Shown here piece by piece: positions 15,060-23,402 of a stretch of 64,000 bases of DNA. Below the pieces are notes generated by a model. That model saw only the letters and a program-made list of their open reading frames with translations, ran no database searches and was not told the origin of the DNA. Position 1 is the stretch's first letter; every line of letters starts with the position of its first letter. Both the position numbers and the translations under genes were made by a program. Origin of the DNA: Saccharothrix sp. NRRL B-16348 (lineage in GTDB: Bacteria > Actinomycetota > Actinomycetes > Mycobacteriales > Pseudonocardiaceae); NCBI RefSeq assembly GCF_001280085.1, contig NZ_LGED01000270.1, positions 1-64,000 of the forward strand. Direction: 5' to 3'.

Positions 15060-15761
15060 ATGTCCGGGGTGGCGTTCGTGTTCGGGTTGTGCGCCTTGTC
15101 GTTCGCGGCGGGCTGCGTGCTGACGGCGGTCATGCTGCGCCGGGAACAACCACCCGAACCGGTCCCGGAACCCGTGCCCGCCGCGCCGGTGCCCGTGTTC
15201 GAACCGCGGTTCCCGCCGGGTGACTACGCGACCAGGCCGATCCACCGCAACCCGGTGATGGGCATCCCGACCGCGCTGCCCGCGCCGGACCGCCCGAACC
15301 CGCGGCCGAACCTGGTCGTCGTGCCGGATCCCGTGCCCGGCACGGAGAAACCCGCGCGGCAGGACGAGGTGCGCCGGATGCACGTGGTCCGGACCGAGCC
15401 GGACACCGAGCCCGAGTCCAAGCCTGAAGCTGAACCCGAGCGAGAGTCGGAAGCCGCGCCCGTGTCGGGAGCCGCGCCGAAGCCCGAGCCCAAGTTGGAA
15501 GTTGAGCTCAAGCCGGAGTCGGAAGCTGAGCCCATGTCCGAGCCCGAGTCGGAAGCCGAGCCCAAGCCCAAGTCCGGGGCGGAAACCGAGCCGGTCGCGC
15601 CGGTCGCCGAGAGCGCGGAAGCGTCCGGACCGGCCGCCGGGTCCGGCGACACGGGCGAGGCCGCCGAGGCTGGTGTCGAGGCCGCGGTCATCCAGGTGGT
15701 GGCGCAGCCCGAGCCCGTCCGGCGCGCGTTCGAAGCGGCCCGCCGCGAGTCCAACCGGTAG
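15060..15761 (+). CDS. Membrane-anchored Pro/Glu-rich protein
   Basis: A 233-residue protein with one N-terminal membrane segment (VAFVFGLCALSFAAGCVLTA, residues 4-24) and a long Pro/Glu-rich region. From about residue 110 to 185 an EPESEAEP-like motif is repeated in degenerate form, and the DNA shows matching imperfect repeats. The N-out anchor and acidic proline-rich chain suggest a spacer or scaffold protein in the cell envelope or under the membrane. It follows the DivIVA-like gene and may be a membrane partner. A GTG at 15057 directly precedes the ATG and is an alternative start. Confidence 0.6.
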   Translation: MSGVAFVFGLCALSFAAGCVLTAVMLRREQPPEPVPEPVPAAPVPVFEPRFPPGDYATRPIHRNPVMGIPTALPAPDRPNPRPNLVVVPDPVPGTEKPARQDEVRRMHVVRTEPDTEPESKPEAEPERESEAAPVSGAAPKPEPKLEVELKPESEAEPMSEPESEAEPKPKSGAETEPVAPVAESAEASGPAAGSGDTGEAAEAGVEAAVIQVVAQPEPVRRAFEAARRESNR

Positions 15762-15787
15762 CGGGCCGCTCGAACGTCAGCGCGCGG

Positions 15788-15931
15788 TCAGCGCTTGCGG
15801 AGCTTGCGCAGCAGTTGCTGTGCCTTGGCCTTGTTGCGGGGGTCGCGCGCCACGTGCTTGACCTGCTCGGTGACCCGGCGGCCCTGCGGACTGCGGGCGA
15901 ACGCGGCGAGTTTGCTGAACAGAGATGCCAT
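15788..15931 (-). CDS. Small basic protein, 47 residues
   Basis: A short gene that is easily missed. The ATG at 15929-15931 is preceded by AAGGAGGTGGAC, an almost perfect ribosome binding site at ideal spacing. It encodes MASLFSKLAAFARSPQGRRV followed by TEQVKHVARDPRNKAKAQQL and LRKLRKR, a basic helical protein with no membrane segment. The length, composition and strong ribosome binding site argue that it is real. The function is unknown. It could bind nucleic acid or membrane lipid through its Lys/Arg-rich helix. Confidence 0.75.
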   Translation of the reverse strand: MASLFSKLAAFARSPQGRRVTEQVKHVARDPRNKAKAQQLLRKLRKR

Positions 15932-15980
15932 GTCCACCTCCTTCCCTGCCCGTACAACGCTCAAACCCCGCAGGGAGTTC

Positions 15981-16823
15981 CTAAACCGGCGAAACGGTCA
16001 CGCCCACCGCGCCCGGCCCGACGTGCGCGCCGATCGCCGAGCTGACCTGGGTCACCAGGAACCGCCGCACGTTCGGCAGCTTCGCGCGCAGCTGGTCGAG
16101 CACGGTCTTGGCGCGGTCGGCCGCGTCGAAGTGCTCGACCGCGATGTCGACGGCTTCCTTGCCCGCCCGCTTGACCGCGATGTCGATCAGCTTGCGCAGC
16201 GCCCGCTCAGCGCCGAGCACCTTGTCCAGCGGTGCGATCTGCCCGTCGATCACGGTCAGCAGGGGCTTCATCGACAGCGCCGAGCCGAGCAGGGCGGCGG
16301 CCTTGCCGATCCGCCCACCCCGTTGCAGGTACTCCAGCGTGTCGACGTAGATCAGCTCGGTGCTCCGCCGGACGCTGTGCTGGGCGGCGGACAGCACGCG
16401 GTTCGCGTCACCGCCCGCGGCGGCCACGGTGGCGGCGGCCACCACCGCGTACCCGAGGCTCATGCCGCACGTCTGCGTGTCCACGACGTGCACCGGCACC
16501 TGCACCTGCGCGGCGGCCTGCCGGGCCGCCTCGACGGTCCGCGAGAGGCCGGTCGACACGTGCAGCGACACGATCGCCTCGGCGCCGGAGGCCGCCGCGT
16601 CGGCGTAGGACCAGAAGAACGCGCCGGGGTCGGGTGGCGAGGTGGCCACGTCGAGCTGACCGCGCAGGGCGTCCACGAGCTTCGGCACGGGGACGCGGGC
16701 CTCGTCGTCCACCCAGTCCCCGATGCGCACCTGGATCTGCGCGACGGTCACGCCGAGCTTCTCGGTCAACTGAGGCGGCAGGCAGGCGGTGGAGTCGGTG
16801 ACTATCGCTACTCGCCGGGACAT
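15981..16823 (-). CDS. DegV-family fatty-acid-binding protein
   Basis: A 280-residue DegV protein. Members bind a fatty acid and deliver it to fatty acid kinase in Firmicutes; in actinobacteria the role is less clear. The N-terminus VAIVTDSTACLPPQL has the conserved TDS(x)ACLP motif. Residues about 85-95 carry VSLHVSTGLSRTVEAARQAA, the S-x-x-L-S ligand loop, and VHVVDTQTCGMSLGYAV is the following family block. The gene stands alone on the minus strand, divergent from etfB across about 280 bases. Length is normal for the family (about 280). Confidence 0.9.
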   Translation of the reverse strand: MSRRVAIVTDSTACLPPQLTEKLGVTVAQIQVRIGDWVDDEARVPVPKLVDALRGQLDVATSPPDPGAFFWSYADAAASGAEAIVSLHVSTGLSRTVEAARQAAAQVQVPVHVVDTQTCGMSLGYAVVAAATVAAAGGDANRVLSAAQHSVRRSTELIYVDTLEYLQRGGRIGKAAALLGSALSMKPLLTVIDGQIAPLDKVLGAERALRKLIDIAVKRAGKEAVDIAVEHFDAADRAKTVLDQLRAKLPNVRRFLVTQVSSAIGAHVGPGAVGVTVSPV

Positions 16824-17103
16824 GCGTTCGAACCTAGCCGAGTAGGGGGAGGGTCTGTAACGCCGTCGTGCGGAGTGACGACATTGTCCGAATGGCCCGG
16901 AACGGGCCAGTGAGCATCATCACCCGCCGTGGGTGCTTGCTGCCGTTTGCACCTCTGCTACCGGTGGGTAACATCCAGGTGGCCGACACCACCATGCCAA
17001 TGCGGCGTTGACATGGCAGGGTCACGAACATTCCCGGCGGCCGCAGGCAACTACCGTCGCCGACCCACGTCGCCGCCCGTCCGCAGGAGGTCGAAGAGGA
17101 CCC

Positions 17104-17886
17104 ATGAACATTGTCGTCCTGGTCAAGCAGGTGCCCGACACCTGGTCCGAGCGCAAGCTCGCCGACGCCGACCACACCCTCGACCGCGAGTCCGCGGACG
17201 CTGTGCTCGACGAGATCAACGAGCGCGCCGTGGAAGAGGCGCTGCTGCTCCAGGAGGCGCACGGCGGCGAGGTGACCGTCGTCGCGATGGGTCCCGACCG
17301 CGCGACCGACGCGATCCGCAAGGCGCTCTCCATGGGCGCGGACAAGGCCGTGCACGTCTCCGACGAGGCCCTGCACGGTTCCGACGCGCTCACCACCGCC
17401 AAGGTGCTGGCCAAGGCCATCGGCACGATCGAGGGCTTCGACCTGGTCATCGCGGGCAACGAGGCCACCGACGGCCGCGCGGGCGCGGTGCCCGCGATGC
17501 TGGCGGAGCTGCTGGGCGTGCCGCAGGTCACGCAGGTGCGCAAGCTCACCGTCGAAGGCGGCACGGTCAAGGCCGAGCGGGAGACCGACGAGGGCGTCGC
17601 GCACCTCGAAGCGAGCCTGCCCGCCGTGGTCAGCGTGAACGAGAAGATCAACGAGCCGCGGTACCCGTCGTTCAAGGGCATCATGGCGGCGAAGAAGAAG
17701 CCGGTCAGCACGCTCACGGTCGCCGACCTGGGGCTGGACGCGGGCGAGGTGGGCCTCGGCGCCGCCTGGTCGCAGGTGCTGGAGTCGGCCCCGAAGCCGC
17801 CGCGCGGCGCCGGTCAGCGTGTCGAGGACTCGGGTGACGGCGGCGCGAAGATCGCCGCGTACCTGGTCGACCAGAAGCTCATCTGA
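17104..17886 (+). CDS. etfB: Electron transfer flavoprotein, beta subunit
   Basis: A 260-residue EtfB that binds AMP and, with EtfA, carries electrons from acyl-CoA dehydrogenases to the quinone pool. Diagnostic segments are NIVVLVKQVPDTW at the start, the adenine-binding stretch FDLVIAGNEATDGRAGAVPA (about residues 115-135), and AKKKPVSTLTVADLGLD near the end. The ATG at 17104 sits after AGAGGACCC. An in-frame upstream extension to 17008 is not family-like. A TTGACA at 17008-17013 may belong to its promoter, although no good -10 box follows it. It is followed after 14 bases by etfA. Confidence 0.95.
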   Translation: MNIVVLVKQVPDTWSERKLADADHTLDRESADAVLDEINERAVEEALLLQEAHGGEVTVVAMGPDRATDAIRKALSMGADKAVHVSDEALHGSDALTTAKVLAKAIGTIEGFDLVIAGNEATDGRAGAVPAMLAELLGVPQVTQVRKLTVEGGTVKAERETDEGVAHLEASLPAVVSVNEKINEPRYPSFKGIMAAKKKPVSTLTVADLGLDAGEVGLGAAWSQVLESAPKPPRGAGQRVEDSGDGGAKIAAYLVDQKLI

Positions 17887-17900
17887 AGGCGAGGAATCCA

Positions 17901-18860
17901 ATGTCTGAGGTACTCGTCCTCGTCGACCACGTCGACGGCGAGGTCAAGAAGGTCACCTATGAGCTTCTATCCGCCGCGCGCCGTCTCGGCGAGCCGGCCG
18001 CGGTGGTGGTCGGATCGCCCGGGACCGCGGGCAAGGTGAGGGAGTCGCTGGGCCGCTACGGCGCGGTGAAGGTGTACGCGGTGGAGTCCGACGACGCCGC
18101 GAACCACCTGGTCACGCCGAAGGTGGACGCGCTCGCCGCGATCGCGGCCACCGCGTCGCCCGCCGCCGTGCTGGTGTCGGCGACGCTGGAGGGCAAGGAG
18201 GTCGCGGGCCGGCTGGCCGTGCGCCTCGACTCCGGCCTGCTCTACGACGCCGTCGACCTCGACGGCGAGGGCGTCGCCACGCAGTCGATCTTCGGTGGCG
18301 CGTACGTGGTGAAGTCCAAGGTCACCAAGGGCGTGCCGGTCATCGCGGTGCGCCCCGGCGGCGTCGAGGCGTCCGAGTCGCCCGCCGACGCGGTCGAGCA
18401 GGCCGTCGAGGCGCCCGCCGCGAACCCGGCGCTGGTCACCAGGGTGACCGGGCGCGAGCCCGTCGCCGGCGGTGACCGGCCCGAGCTGACCGAGGCGTCG
18501 GTCGTCGTGTCCGGTGGACGTGGCGTGGGCAGCGCGGAGAGCTTCGCGGTCGTGGAGAAGCTGGCCGACAGCCTCGGCGCGGCGGTCGGCGCGTCCCGGG
18601 CCGCGGTGGACTCCGGCTACTACCCGCACCAGTTCCAGGTGGGCCAGACCGGCAAGACGGTCTCGCCGCAGCTGTACATCGCGCTGGGCATCTCCGGCGC
18701 GATCCAGCACCGGGCGGGCATGCAGACGTCCAAGACGATCGTCGCGGTCAACAAGGACCCGGAGGCGCCGATCTTCGAGATCGCCGACTTCGGCGTGGTC
18801 GGCGACCTGTTCGCGGTCGCACCGCAGCTGACCGACGAGGTCGGCAAGCGCAAGGGCTGA
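17901..18860 (+). CDS. etfA: Electron transfer flavoprotein, alpha subunit
   Basis: A 319-residue EtfA that carries the FAD of the heterodimer. The C-terminal FAD domain is intact: [20 protein letters not shown] (about 198-218), [40 protein letters not shown] and [20 protein letters not shown]. It is co-transcribed with etfB (14-base spacing, GAGGAA before the ATG). A strong hairpin at 18875-18913 follows the stop and probably ends the operon. Confidence 0.96.
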   Translation: MSEVLVLVDHVDGEVKKVTYELLSAARRLGEPAAVVVGSPGTAGKVRESLGRYGAVKVYAVESDDAANHLVTPKVDALAAIAATASPAAVLVSATLEGKEVAGRLAVRLDSGLLYDAVDLDGEGVATQSIFGGAYVVKSKVTKGVPVIAVRPGGVEASESPADAVEQAVEAPAANPALVTRVTGREPVAGGDRPELTEASVVVSGGRGVGSAESFAVVEKLADSLGAAVGASRAAVDSGYYPHQFQVGQTGKTVSPQLYIALGISGAIQHRAGMQTSKTIVAVNKDPEAPIFEIADFGVVGDLFAVAPQLTDEVGKRKG

Positions 18861-18874
18861 CCTGCCCGTTCGTC

Positions 18875-18913
18875 CACCAGGGCCGTCCCGCCGCACGCGG
18901 GGCGGCCCTGGTG
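18875..18913 (+). terminator. Hairpin terminator after etfBA
   Basis: CACCAGGGCCG (18875-18885) pairs with CGGCCCTGGTG (18903-18913), and inside it CCCGC (18887-18891) pairs with GCGGG (18897-18901). This makes one long, nearly continuous stem. There is no T-run, as is usual for high-GC actinobacteria. Its position 15 bases after the etfA stop supports a terminator role. Confidence 0.7.
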
Positions 18914-19008
18914 CCGTTCCGAGCCTCACCGTGCCTTAACCGACCTGCCACTGAGGCGTCATCGGAACGACCTGCTCCCGGTCGCCAACCGGTCGGTAGA
19001 CCAGACCC

Positions 19009-19779
19009 ATGACGCAGCCGCAACTGCTTGTCAGCACCGGTGACGCCGCTTCCGACGCGCCGCGCTACTCCCTGTTGGTCGCGCGCGACAGCGACGAGGT
19101 CGTCGCCGCGCAGCGGCTGCGGCACCAGGTGTTCGCCACCGAGATGGGCGCCGTGCTGCACAGCTCTGTGCCGGGGCACGACGTCGACTACTTCGACCAG
19201 TACTGCGACCACCTCGTGGTGCGCGACGACCGGACCGGCGACATCGTCGGCACCTACCGGATGCTGCCGCCCGAGCGCGCCGCCGAGGCGGGCCGGCTGT
19301 ACTCCGACGGCGAGTTCGACCTGTCCGCCCTCGACGCCCTGCGGCCGTCGCTGGTGGAGACCGGCCGCTCGTGCGTGCACCCCGACCACCGCAACGGCGC
19401 CGTGGTGTCGCTGGTGTGGGCCGGCATCGCCCGCTACATGCTGCTGTCCGGGCACTCGTGGCTGATCGGCTGCGCGTCCGTGCCGCTGCACGACGGCGGC
19501 TCGTTCGCGGCGGGCGTGTGGGACATCGTGCGGGCGAAGCACCACGCGCCCGAGGAGTACCGGGTCGAGCCGCTGACGCCGTGGGACGTCGACTCGGTGG
19601 CGCGGCCGGACAAGACCGTGCTGCCGCCGTTGCTGAAGGGGTACCTGCGGCTGGGCGCGTGGGTGTGCGGGCGGCCCGCGCTGGACGCCGACTTCGGCGT
19701 GGTCGACCTGCCCGTGCTGCTCGGCATGGACCGGGTGGACCAGCGCTACCTGAAGTTCTTCCTCGGGGAGACGGCGTGA
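19009..19779 (+). CDS. GNAT-type N-acyltransferase, OlsB-like
   Basis: A 256-residue acyltransferase of the Acetyltransf_5 (hemolysin/OlsB) type. Family blocks include VAAQRLRHQVFATEMGAVLH (about 27-46), DYFDQYCDHLVVRDDRTGDI, VGTYRMLPPERAAEAG, and EFDLSALDALRPSLVETGRS followed by CVHPDHRNGAVVSLVWAG. OlsB transfers a 3-hydroxyacyl chain from ACP to ornithine in the first step of ornithine lipid synthesis. The gene overlaps the start of a PlsC-type acyltransferase (GTGA), which matches the OlsB-OlsA order. Substrate is inferred from pairing only. Confidence 0.75.
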   Translation: MTQPQLLVSTGDAASDAPRYSLLVARDSDEVVAAQRLRHQVFATEMGAVLHSSVPGHDVDYFDQYCDHLVVRDDRTGDIVGTYRMLPPERAAEAGRLYSDGEFDLSALDALRPSLVETGRSCVHPDHRNGAVVSLVWAGIARYMLLSGHSWLIGCASVPLHDGGSFAAGVWDIVRAKHHAPEEYRVEPLTPWDVDSVARPDKTVLPPLLKGYLRLGAWVCGRPALDADFGVVDLPVLLGMDRVDQRYLKFFLGETA

Positions 19780-20642
19780 ACAAGCACGCGTGGATGCCCG
19801 TGTCGCCGTGCGGCGACGGGTGCGTCGACCACTCGACGGCCTCCGTCGGCCGGGTGCGGGTGGCGTGGCGGGTGGCGGCGGCGTCGGCCGTGATGCTGTC
19901 CGGGGTGCTCGTGGTCCTCGCCGTCCTGTGCGTGCGCGGGCAGGCGCGTTCGGCGTTGCTGCGGCGCTGGTTCCGGGCCCTGCTCGGCGCGTTCGGCGTG
20001 CGGCTGCGGGTGATCGGGCCGGTGTTCCAGGACAACCCGGGCCGTGGCGTGCTGGTCGTGTCGAACCACGTGTCGTGGCTGGACGAGCTGGCGATCGACG
20101 CCGTGCAGCCCATCCGGATGGTGGCCAAGCGGGACATCCGGGACTGGCCGGTGCTCGGCAGGCTGATCACCGCCGCGCGCACCGTGTACCTGGACCGGGA
20201 GCGGCTGTCGCTGCTGCCGGGGACGGTGGCCGAGCTGGCGGCGGCGCTGAGGGACGGCGCGGCGGTCGGCATCCACGCGGAGGGCACGACGTGGTGCGGC
20301 GTGGCGTCCGGTCGTTACCGGCCGGCGCTGTTCCAGGCCGCGCTGGACGCCGGTGTGCCCGTGCGGCCGGTGGTGCTGCGGTACTCGCAGGACTCGGCGA
20401 CGTCCACCCAGGCCGCGTTCGTCGGCTCCGACACGTTGGTCGACTCGATGCGGCGGGTGCTGCGGTCGCGCGGGCTGGTCGTGGAGGTGCACGTGCTGGA
20501 CGAGGTCGCGCCCGGCCGTGCGGCGACGCGGCGTGAGCTGGCGGCGCTCGTGCAGCAGGAAGCCGAACGGGTCGCGCACGGGTCGGTGGAGGTGCCCGCG
20601 CAGCGGGTGCACGCCCCCGCGACGATCGCTCGGGCGGCCTGA
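19776..20642 (+). CDS. 1-acyl-glycerol-3-phosphate-type acyltransferase (PlsC/OlsA-like)
   Basis: A 288-residue membrane-associated acyltransferase. The catalytic HX4D box is NHVSWLDELAID (about residue 92-103), the second block is GRLITAARTVYLDR, and the EGTTWCG motif (about 168-174) forms the substrate site. A hydrophobic helix (AAASAVMLSGVLVVLAVLCV) near the N-terminus anchors it. It starts at GTG 19776 inside the stop of the OlsB-like gene and so is translated with it. It would add the second acyl chain to lyso-ornithine lipid or to lysophosphatidic acid. Confidence 0.8.
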   Translation: MNKHAWMPVSPCGDGCVDHSTASVGRVRVAWRVAAASAVMLSGVLVVLAVLCVRGQARSALLRRWFRALLGAFGVRLRVIGPVFQDNPGRGVLVVSNHVSWLDELAIDAVQPIRMVAKRDIRDWPVLGRLITAARTVYLDRERLSLLPGTVAELAAALRDGAAVGIHAEGTTWCGVASGRYRPALFQAALDAGVPVRPVVLRYSQDSATSTQAAFVGSDTLVDSMRRVLRSRGLVVEVHVLDEVAPGRAATRRELAALVQQEAERVAHGSVEVPAQRVHAPATIARAA

Positions 20643-20649
20643 GGGGCGG

Positions 20650-21006
20650 TCAGCCCCGGCGGATCAGCACGATCACCGCGACGGCCACCGCGATCGCGAC
20701 CGCGGCCTGGGGGAAGCCGGTGAGCACGCTGATCAGCGACCCCACGCAGCCCGCCACCTCCACGGCCACGCCCAGCGTCCGCGCCCACGGGCGGGTGAGC
20801 AGGAACGCCGCGGCGACGGCGGCGAGCACGGCGATCACCGGGTTGACGACCGCCACCAGCCACACCGACCCCGGCACGACCTGGTTGTGGTCGAGCCGGC
20901 CGGCGATCGTGAGCACCTGCACGACCCAGATCCCGAGCGAGGCCACCGCCTGCGCGAACATGACCGCCCGGGCGATCCGGAGCCCGCTCTTCAGCCGCAC
21001 GTCCAC
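20650..21006 (-). CDS. Four-helix integral membrane protein
   Basis: A 118-residue membrane protein with four hydrophobic segments: VMFAQAVASLGIWVVQVL, SVWLVAVVNPVIAVLAAVAA, GVAVEVAGCVGSLISVL and AVAIAVAVAVIVLI. It begins at GTG 21004-21006, preceded by AGGGGG at about eight bases. It converges on the acyltransferase gene with seven bases between stops and is divergent from a small lipoprotein gene. No family is recognised; small four-helix proteins of this kind are widespread and uncharacterised in actinobacteria. Confidence 0.65.
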   Translation of the reverse strand: MDVRLKSGLRIARAVMFAQAVASLGIWVVQVLTIAGRLDHNQVVPGSVWLVAVVNPVIAVLAAVAAAFLLTRPWARTLGVAVEVAGCVGSLISVLTGFPQAAVAIAVAVAVIVLIRRG

Positions 21007-21151
21007 CGCACATCCCCCTGCCACCGCCCATCCCGACGACGGCAACGTAAGGCGGCAGCGGCCTCGCCGACCCGCGCCGGCCGCAACCGGCCAAGCCGCT
21101 CCGTTCGGCGTGCGCCGTCGCGAGGATGAGGGCGACAGCGGAGGGGGAGAC

Positions 21152-21424
21152 GTGGACGTGGATGCGGTTCGGCACGGTGCGGGTGGGGTGACCGGGAAGG
21201 TCTCCCGGTGGCGACTGGCCGTCGTTATCGCCTTGGTGGCCACCGGGTGCTCCAGCCCTCCGCCGACGGTGTGCCAGGACGGTCTCTGCACCGGTCCCGC
21301 CTACGCGCCGTCCACGGGACAGCGGATCGAGAACGGCGTGGTGGCCGTGTTCACCACGATCGGCCTGGTTCCCGTCGTGCCCCGCAGCGCGGGCGGACCG
21401 GCACGCCGGACCGTGGGCCGGTAG
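21152..21424 (+). CDS. Small putative lipoprotein
   Basis: A 90-residue protein with a basic start, a hydrophobic helix (LAVVIALVATGC) and a lipobox-like VATGCSS. The Cys would be lipidated after export. The mature part has two more cysteines (TVCQDGLCTG). The start is GTG 21152 or 21158; GGAGGGGGAG at 21140-21149 supports either. It is divergent from the four-helix membrane gene. The function is unknown. Confidence 0.5.
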   Translation: MDVDAVRHGAGGVTGKVSRWRLAVVIALVATGCSSPPPTVCQDGLCTGPAYAPSTGQRIENGVVAVFTTIGLVPVVPRSAGGPARRTVGR

Positions 21425-21484
21425 CCGCCGAGACCGCGCCGCGGGGTCGGGCCGCCGTCGAGGGGTGCGGCCCGCCGACCGGTG

Positions 21485-21817
21485 TCAGCAGGCCTTGACC
21501 GCGACGCTGTGCACCCGGCCGGAGATGTTGTAGATGGTCACGGTGTCCCAGCCGCCGTTCGCGGTCACGTTGTACTTGTAGCCCGACTGGACCCGCTGGC
21601 TGCGCTTCGCCCCGGCCGCGACGTTGCTCTGCTGCACGACCAGGGTGCCCGACTTCGTCCCGCTGGCGTAGATGATCGAGTAGAGCTTGGGGCCGGAGCA
21701 GTTGTTGGTCCAGTTGATGTAGCCGTAGCTGGCGGCCGACGCCGGACCGGCCGTGACGGCGAGTCCGCCGAGGGCCAGGCCGAGGGAAGCGAGCAGGACG
21801 GTCAAGCGCTGACGCAC
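21485..21817 (-). CDS. Small secreted protein with two cysteines
   Basis: A 110-residue exported protein. The GTG at 21815-21817 follows GAAGGAGAACCC, a strong ribosome binding site. A classical signal peptide (LTVLLASLGLALGGLAVTAG then PASAAS) ends near residue 30. The mature 80 residues are rich in Tyr, Asn, Ser and Gly with predicted beta strands (SYGYINWTNNCSGPK, GWDTVTIYNISGRVHSVAVK) and two cysteines that may form one disulfide. It resembles small secreted beta-rich proteins of actinomycetes; no enzyme motif is seen. It has no co-directional partner nearby. Confidence 0.7.
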   Translation of the reverse strand: MRQRLTVLLASLGLALGGLAVTAGPASAASYGYINWTNNCSGPKLYSIIYASGTKSGTLVVQQSNVAAGAKRSQRVQSGYKYNVTANGGWDTVTIYNISGRVHSVAVKAC

Positions 21818-21994
21818 GGGTTCTCCTTCGGGCACGAATGGATCACGTGCAGCCAACACCACACCGCCGACCACGCTGCCGGTCGTTCGCACCACAAACC
21901 GGCCCTGATCCGCCGCGGACCGGTTCGGGCAGGGCCCGTTCGACCCGGGCGCCCGCGCTGCGCCCGCAACGCGCCTGAACTGCGTCATATTGCC

Positions 21995-22031
21995 TTGACC
22001 TCCACCCCGGTAGAGGTTGAACCATTGACCC
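21995..22031 (+). promoter_or_regulatory. MerR-type promoter and operator before the MFS gene
   Basis: TTGACC (21995-22000) is followed by a dyad of GACCTC and GAGGTT, with ACCTC at 21998-22002 and GAGGT at 22013-22017. A dyad placed between -35 and -10 elements with longer spacing is the hallmark of MerR-family activator promoters. The GTG of the MFS gene at 22032 lies just where transcription would start, so a leaderless transcript is likely. The cognate regulator is not adjacent. Confidence 0.5.
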
Positions 22032-23402
22032 GTGACGACGACGACCGACACCCCCGCCAAGAGCAACCTGTGGACACCTGAACGGCGGGGCCCGACGCTC
22101 GGGATCATCCTGCTCGTCACCCTGCTCGCGTTCGAGAACATGGGCGTCAGCACGGCGATGCCGCGCATGGTCGCCGACCTCGACGGCAACGACCTGTACG
22201 CGTGGCCGTTCCTGGCGTTCCTCGCCGCGAGCGTCGTCGCCACCGTCCTGTCCGGGCGGCTCAGCGACCTGCGCGGACCGCGGCCGTCGCTGCTGATCGG
22301 CCCCGCGCTGTTCCTCGTCGGCCTGATCGTCGCCGGACTCGCCCAGGACATGCCGGTGCTGCTCCTCGGCCGCGTGCTGCAGGGCATCGGCGGCGGCGCG
22401 CAGGTGGTCGCGGTCTACGTGCTGATCGGCCTGGTCTACCCGGAACGGGACCGGCCCGCCGTGTTCGGGATGCTCGCGTCGGCGTGGGTCGTGCCGTCGC
22501 TGGTCGGACCGGCCCTGTCCGGGTGGCTGACCGAGACGCTGAGCTGGCGGTGGGTGTTCCTCGGGCTGGCGCCGTTCGTGCTGCTCGGCGTGCTGCTGCT
22601 GGTGCCCGTGCTGCGGAACCTGCCCCCGCACACCCCCGACCAGAACACCCGCCGCGGGCTTCCCCTGGCCGCGCTCGGCGCCGGTTTCGGCGTCGCGGCG
22701 CTGAGCTGGGCCGCCCAGCACCCGACCGGTCTCAACCTGGTGATCGGCCTGGCCGGGCTGGCCGTGCTGGCGCCCGCGCTGCGCGTGCTGCTGCCCAAGG
22801 GCACGCTCACCGCGCGTCGCGGCCTGCCGGTGACGATCCTGGCCCGCGCGCTCCTGGCGGGCTCGTTCTTCGCCGCCGAGGCGTTCATCCCGCTGACGCT
22901 CACCGCCGTGCACGGCTACTCGGCCATCGCCGCCGGCATCCCGCTCACGCTGAGTGCCCTGGGCTGGTCCAGCGCCGCCTGGTGGCAGTCCCGCAAGCCC
23001 GACATCCCGCGCGAGAAGCTCGTGCGTTGGGGATTCGTGCTCAATGCGACGGGTATCTCGGGAGTGACGCTCATCGCACCGACGTGGGGCCCGGCGTGGG
23101 CCACCCCGGTGCTGTGGGCGATCGCCGGAGCGGGGATGGGGTTGGCCATGTCGAGCCTGAGCGTGCTCACGCTGGGCGCGTCGTCCGAGGTCGACCGGGG
23201 GTTCAACTCCTCGGCCCTGCAGATCAGCGACATGCTCGGCTCGGCGCTGCTGGTCGGCCTCGGCGGTGTGCTCGTCACCACCTTCGCCTCGGCCGCCGCG
23301 CCGACGGCCGCCGTGGTGCCGTTCGACCTGCTGATGGTGGGCGTGGCCGTGCTCGGTGCGGTGCTCGCGGGCCGTCTGGGCCGGGCTACCCTGGAAAGCT
23401 GA
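22032..23402 (+). CDS. Major facilitator superfamily drug exporter
   Basis: A 456-residue transporter of the DHA2-like type. Hydrophobic segments alternate through the whole length, about 12 to 14 helices. The first loop has [20 protein letters not shown] followed by PRPSLLIG, the family motif A with its G-x-L-D/S-x-x-G-x-R pattern, and motif C is [20 protein letters not shown]. The stop overlaps the iscS ATG by one base, an unusual link between an exporter and sulfur metabolism. It likely exports a toxic small molecule under MerR-type control. Confidence 0.88.
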   Translation: MTTTTDTPAKSNLWTPERRGPTLGIILLVTLLAFENMGVSTAMPRMVADLDGNDLYAWPFLAFLAASVVATVLSGRLSDLRGPRPSLLIGPALFLVGLIVAGLAQDMPVLLLGRVLQGIGGGAQVVAVYVLIGLVYPERDRPAVFGMLASAWVVPSLVGPALSGWLTETLSWRWVFLGLAPFVLLGVLLLVPVLRNLPPHTPDQNTRRGLPLAALGAGFGVAALSWAAQHPTGLNLVIGLAGLAVLAPALRVLLPKGTLTARRGLPVTILARALLAGSFFAAEAFIPLTLTAVHGYSAIAAGIPLTLSALGWSSAAWWQSRKPDIPREKLVRWGFVLNATGISGVTLIAPTWGPAWATPVLWAIAGAGMGLAMSSLSVLTLGASSEVDRGFNSSALQISDMLGSALLVGLGGVLVTTFASAAAPTAAVVPFDLLMVGVAVLGAVLAGRLGRATLES

